The translations under genes and the position numbers were made by a program. A stretch of DNA of 64,000 nucleotides from Archangium sp. (GTDB lineage: Bacteria > Myxococcota > Myxococcia > Myxococcales > Myxococcaceae), in assembly GCA_022843845.1 (NCBI GenBank), contig JALHMW010000002.1, positions 246,240 to 310,239 on the forward strand. Direction: 5' to 3'. Shown piece after piece: positions 61,990 through 64,000 of the stretch. The notes under the pieces are model-generated. The model saw only the letters and a list, made by a program, of their open reading frames with translations, was not told the origin of the DNA and ran no database searches. The first letter of the stretch is position 1. Each line of letters starts with the position of its first letter.

Positions 61990-63288
61990 GTGACGTCGAA
62001 CGACGCGAACGAGACCCGCGGGGTGATTGGTCGAGCCTCTCGGCCCGGAGTGACGGCGGTCGTCGAGGCGCACCTGTTGGTCCTGAAGGGCAAGCCGATG
62101 CGGTCCGCCATTTCCGAGACCCTCGCGAAGCACTCGAAGCTGGGCGGGAACGATCGCCGCTTCGTCGCCTTCGCCACGCGCGAGCTGTCCCGTCACCAAC
62201 GTCTGCTCGATCTGGCAGCCAAGGCCCGGGGCCGTGCGCCCTCGAGCCTCAAGCTCCCCGAGGACCAGGCGATCTTCCGGTACGCGCTCTGGCGGAAGGA
62301 GCTCACCGGCGCGAGCGTCGAGGCCGTGATGGCCGAAGTCGGTCTCCCCGGCCCGGTGCGCCCTCGCTCGATGGCCGACGCGGTGATCAAAGAAGCGCTC
62401 TCGAAAGACGTCGTGCTCGACTTTGGAGACGACCCCATCGAGCGCGCGGCCGCGAAGCACTCGTTCCCGAACTGGATGGCAAAGGCGATCGCCGAGCAGG
62501 CGCCTGCAGGCGAGCTCGACGCGGTGCTGGCGGCGCTGAACAGGGAGCCGTTCCTCACCATGCGCGTGCGGCCCAACGGCACTCGCGAGACGCTGCTCCC
62601 CGAGCTGATCGCCGCCGGCTATCCCGTGCAGAGCTGCCCCGAGCTCCCCGACGCGATTCGGCTCAACGACGAGGGCAGGGCGATCTTCGAGTCGCGGTGG
62701 ATGAAGGAGGGGCGCCTGCTGGTGATGGATCTCGGCAGTCAGCTGCTCGCCGATCTCTGCCGCGCCGCTCCCGGCCAGACGGTCGTCGACTACTGCGCGG
62801 GTGCCGGCGGCAAGACGATCTTCCTCGCCGACGCGGTGGGCCCGAACGGTCGCGTCTACGCGCACGACACCTCGGCCAAGCGCCTGGTCGAGGCCAAGGA
62901 GCGCGCCGCCCAGCTCAAGCTCCGGCACATCAGCTTCCCGAAGGAGCCCCGGCTCGATCTCGCCGATCTCGCCCTCGTCGATGCGCCGTGCAGTGGCGTC
63001 GGCACGCTCGCCCGGGAGCCCGATCAGAAGTGGAAGCTCACGAAGGAGAAGGTGCTCGAGTTCCAGAAGAAGCAGCTCGAGATCCTCGACGCGGTCGTCG
63101 CGGGCCTCAAACCCGGTGGCGTCATCGTCTACGGCACCTGCAGCCTGCTCCGGGACGAGAACGACGCGGTGGTGGAGCAGTTCCTCGCGAAGCACCCCGA
63201 GTGTCGGCTCGACGGAGAGCCGCTCCGCGTGTGGCCGAACCGCATCGACGGCGGGGGCTTCTTCGGTGCCCGCCTCGTGAAGCAGTGA
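61990..63288 (+). CDS. RsmB-like rRNA (cytosine-C5)-methyltransferase
   Basis: 432 residues from GTG 61990; the track start at 61768 is inside the previous gene. N-terminal NusB-like domain (about 30-150), then the methyltransferase: motif I VVDYCAGAGGKTIFLADA, motif IV VDAPCSGVGTLAREPDQKW (Cys), motif VI YGTCSLLRDENDAVVE (catalytic Cys in TCS). This is the NOL1/NOP2/Sun family, and the target is likely 16S rRNA C967 by analogy with RsmB. Length and NusB-like start fit RsmB, but other Sun-type enzymes are similar, so no symbol is given. Confidence 0.9.
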   Translation: MTSNDANETRGVIGRASRPGVTAVVEAHLLVLKGKPMRSAISETLAKHSKLGGNDRRFVAFATRELSRHQRLLDLAAKARGRAPSSLKLPEDQAIFRYALWRKELTGASVEAVMAEVGLPGPVRPRSMADAVIKEALSKDVVLDFGDDPIERAAAKHSFPNWMAKAIAEQAPAGELDAVLAALNREPFLTMRVRPNGTRETLLPELIAAGYPVQSCPELPDAIRLNDEGRAIFESRWMKEGRLLVMDLGSQLLADLCRAAPGQTVVDYCAGAGGKTIFLADAVGPNGRVYAHDTSAKRLVEAKERAAQLKLRHISFPKEPRLDLADLALVDAPCSGVGTLAREPDQKWKLTKEKVLEFQKKQLEILDAVVAGLKPGGVIVYGTCSLLRDENDAVVEQFLAKHPECRLDGEPLRVWPNRIDGGGFFGARLVKQ

Positions 63289-63324
63289 TACCGTCAGCGG
63301 CCTCACCATTTGAAGGAGTGACGT

Positions 63325-63723
63325 GTGCCGCCTCCGCCCTCGAGTAGCGACGCGACCCTGCAGCAGATTCACGCCGCGTGGGACGAAGCCCAGGCGCAGC
63401 TGAGGGCGCTGCGGGAGCAGGTCGAGCACCTCAACAACATGGCGCTCGCGAAGGTCGCCTCGAACATGCTCGAGCGTGACATGGACCGCGCCTACCGCGA
63501 TCTCGGCGAGGCCGTGTGGGCTGAAGTCTCGAAAGGCCGGCTCCAGCTCAGCCCCAACCTCAGCCACGTGCGCAAGTCGCTCGAGGTGGTGACCCAGAAG
63601 ATCCAGGCGCAGAATGCCTCGATCAACGATCTGCTCGCCGAAGGGGCCGACATCGCGAAGCGCCTTCAGGAAAAAATGTCTGCTGCGTCGAAGGGTGTGG
63701 CGCCGCAAACGAAAAGGCGGTAG
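63325..63723 (+). CDS. Small helical (coiled-coil) hypothetical protein
   Basis: 132 residues from GTG with AAGGAG upstream. It is almost all helix: a Leu/Gln/Glu-rich segment at 12-45 (QQIHAAWDEAQAQLRALREQVEHLNNMALAK), then DMDRAYRDLGEAVWAEVSKGRLQL and a third helix to the basic end (QTKRR). No TM. It may dimerise. The stop lies 46 bases before tRNA-Ala. Function unknown. Confidence 0.72.
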   Translation: MPPPPSSSDATLQQIHAAWDEAQAQLRALREQVEHLNNMALAKVASNMLERDMDRAYRDLGEAVWAEVSKGRLQLSPNLSHVRKSLEVVTQKIQAQNASINDLLAEGADIAKRLQEKMSAASKGVAPQTKRR

Positions 63724-63769
63724 GACACGCGCCGCTTCCGGGTTTCGGCCCGAAAAACATCGTGAATAT

Positions 63770-63842
63770 GGGGTCATAGCTCAGCTGGGAGAGCGCCTGA
63801 ATGGCATTCAGGAGGTCCACGGTTCGATCCCGTGTGGCTCCA
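63770..63842 (+). tRNA. tRNA-Ala (GGC)
   Basis: 73 bases without CCA. Acceptor GGGGTCA/TGGCTCC (two G-T pairs), D arm with AGCTCAGCTGGGAGAGC, anticodon stem CCTGA/TCAGG around loop ATGGCAT (anticodon GGC), T arm CACGG-TTCGATC-CCGTG, discriminator A. Only the G-T pairs in the acceptor are less usual. Confidence 0.94.
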
Positions 63843-63850
63843 CAAACGAA

Positions 63851-63880
63851 GGGCTCCGGTGGAAACGCCGGGGCCCTTTT
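63851..63880 (+). terminator. Intrinsic terminator after tRNA-Ala
   Basis: GGGCTCCGG and CCGGGGCCC form a stem (one mismatch) closed by a short loop and followed by TTTT. It ends transcription of the tRNA gene and is the insertion target used by group IIC introns. Confidence 0.85.
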
Positions 63881-63884
63881 GCTT

Positions 63885-64000
63885 GTGTGCCCAGCACGGG
63901 CGTGGACAGGAGGTGGAAGTCCTCTCGGAAGCAGGTCGAAGCGACCGACACGAACCGCAAGGTGACAAGCCGGGAAACCGGTCCACGCGTGAGTGTGGCG
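63885..64000 (+). mobile_element. 5' end of a group IIC intron (truncated by window edge)
   Basis: Four bases past the terminator T-run the sequence reads GTGTGCCCAGCACGGGCG, matching the conserved 5' start GUGYG plus domain I opening of group IIC introns; the Oceanobacillus iheyensis intron starts GUGUGCCCGGCAUGGGUG. Further matches follow: AGGAGGTGGAAGTCCTCT (O. iheyensis AGGGUGAGAGUCCCG) and AACCGCAAGGTGAC (O. iheyensis UAACGCAAGGGUGUC). Group IIC introns insert just downstream of intrinsic terminators, exactly the position here. The reverse transcriptase ORF and domains V-VI are off the right edge. The comparison is to a sequence recalled from memory. Confidence 0.82.

Noticed and set aside
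60207-62177. 656-residue minus-strand ORF across tRNA-Leu and the lipoprotein
   Set aside because: It crosses a tRNA and reads as Arg-rich shadow without domains; the plus-strand gene has a lipobox and repeat structure.
61741-63777. 678-residue minus-strand ORF opposite the RsmB-like gene
   Set aside because: The plus strand carries the three Sun-family motifs; the minus ORF is antisense shadow.

Overview
The window is high-GC DNA with a dense gene layout and strongly GC-biased codons; many long antisense ORFs are shadows of real genes. The gene content points to a myxobacterium (Myxococcota). Clues are a 6-phosphofructokinase gene next to a Ser/Thr kinase like the Myxococcus pfk-pkn4 pair, an FHA-GAF sigma-54 activator, many secreted lipoproteins with Cys-rich motifs, PilZ proteins, a very long coiled-coil protein and MoxR-DUF58-transglutaminase genes. 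This is inference from gene content; no database search was run.

Layout. 1-2.3 kb: the end of a class III nucleotide cyclase, an MFS exporter and a one-TM protein. 2.4-14.6 kb: a giant coiled-coil protein with a methyltransferase-like head, a carboxypeptidase-regulatory-like/PDZ protein, a membrane sensor kinase, and a lytic transglycosylase with helical repeats. 14.7-21.2 kb: selA between two HNH nuclease paralogues, running into a MinD-like ATPase, a DnaJ-like/HTH fusion, a small protein and an RluD-type pseudouridine synthase. 21.2-31.8 kb (minus strand): MoxR, DUF58, TgpA-type transglutaminase, an NTT-like transporter with HEAT repeats, a cyclic-nucleotide-binding protein, a HEAT protein and a degenerate HD-GYP protein. 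31.9-36.4 kb: mutL and a string of small envelope or hypothetical genes. 36.5-45.2 kb (minus strand): a tightly packed seven-gene run starting with pfk and the kinase and ending in three lipoproteins. 45.4-47.3 kb: small secreted or TPR proteins. 47.4-59 kb (mostly plus strand): lepA-lepB, carA, two PilZ genes, a phosphoesterase, psd, hisS, a TlpA-like thioredoxin and miaA. 59.3-64 kb: a TPR protein, tRNA-Leu(CAA), a lipoprotein, an RsmB-like rRNA methyltransferase, a small coiled-coil protein and tRNA-Ala(GGC) with an intrinsic terminator.

The most notable item is at the right edge. Four bases after the T-run of the tRNA-Ala terminator, the sequence switches to a 5' end typical of a group IIC intron, which continues past the window. 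Other points of interest are the pfk-kinase-FHA activator-lipoprotein operon; the NTT-HEAT transporter with a separate cNMP-binding gene; a MutL that lacks the usual endonuclease motifs; a probable 51-residue gene translationally coupled to its neighbour; and a recurrent promoter arrangement in which a -10 element lies only 6-11 bases before a start codon without a Shine-Dalgarno sequence, suggesting many leaderless mRNAs.

There are no rRNA genes, CRISPR arrays or transposase genes. Start codons were moved from the ORF track where alignment to known N-termini, Shine-Dalgarno sites or -10 elements suggested a better choice; these changes are stated per gene.
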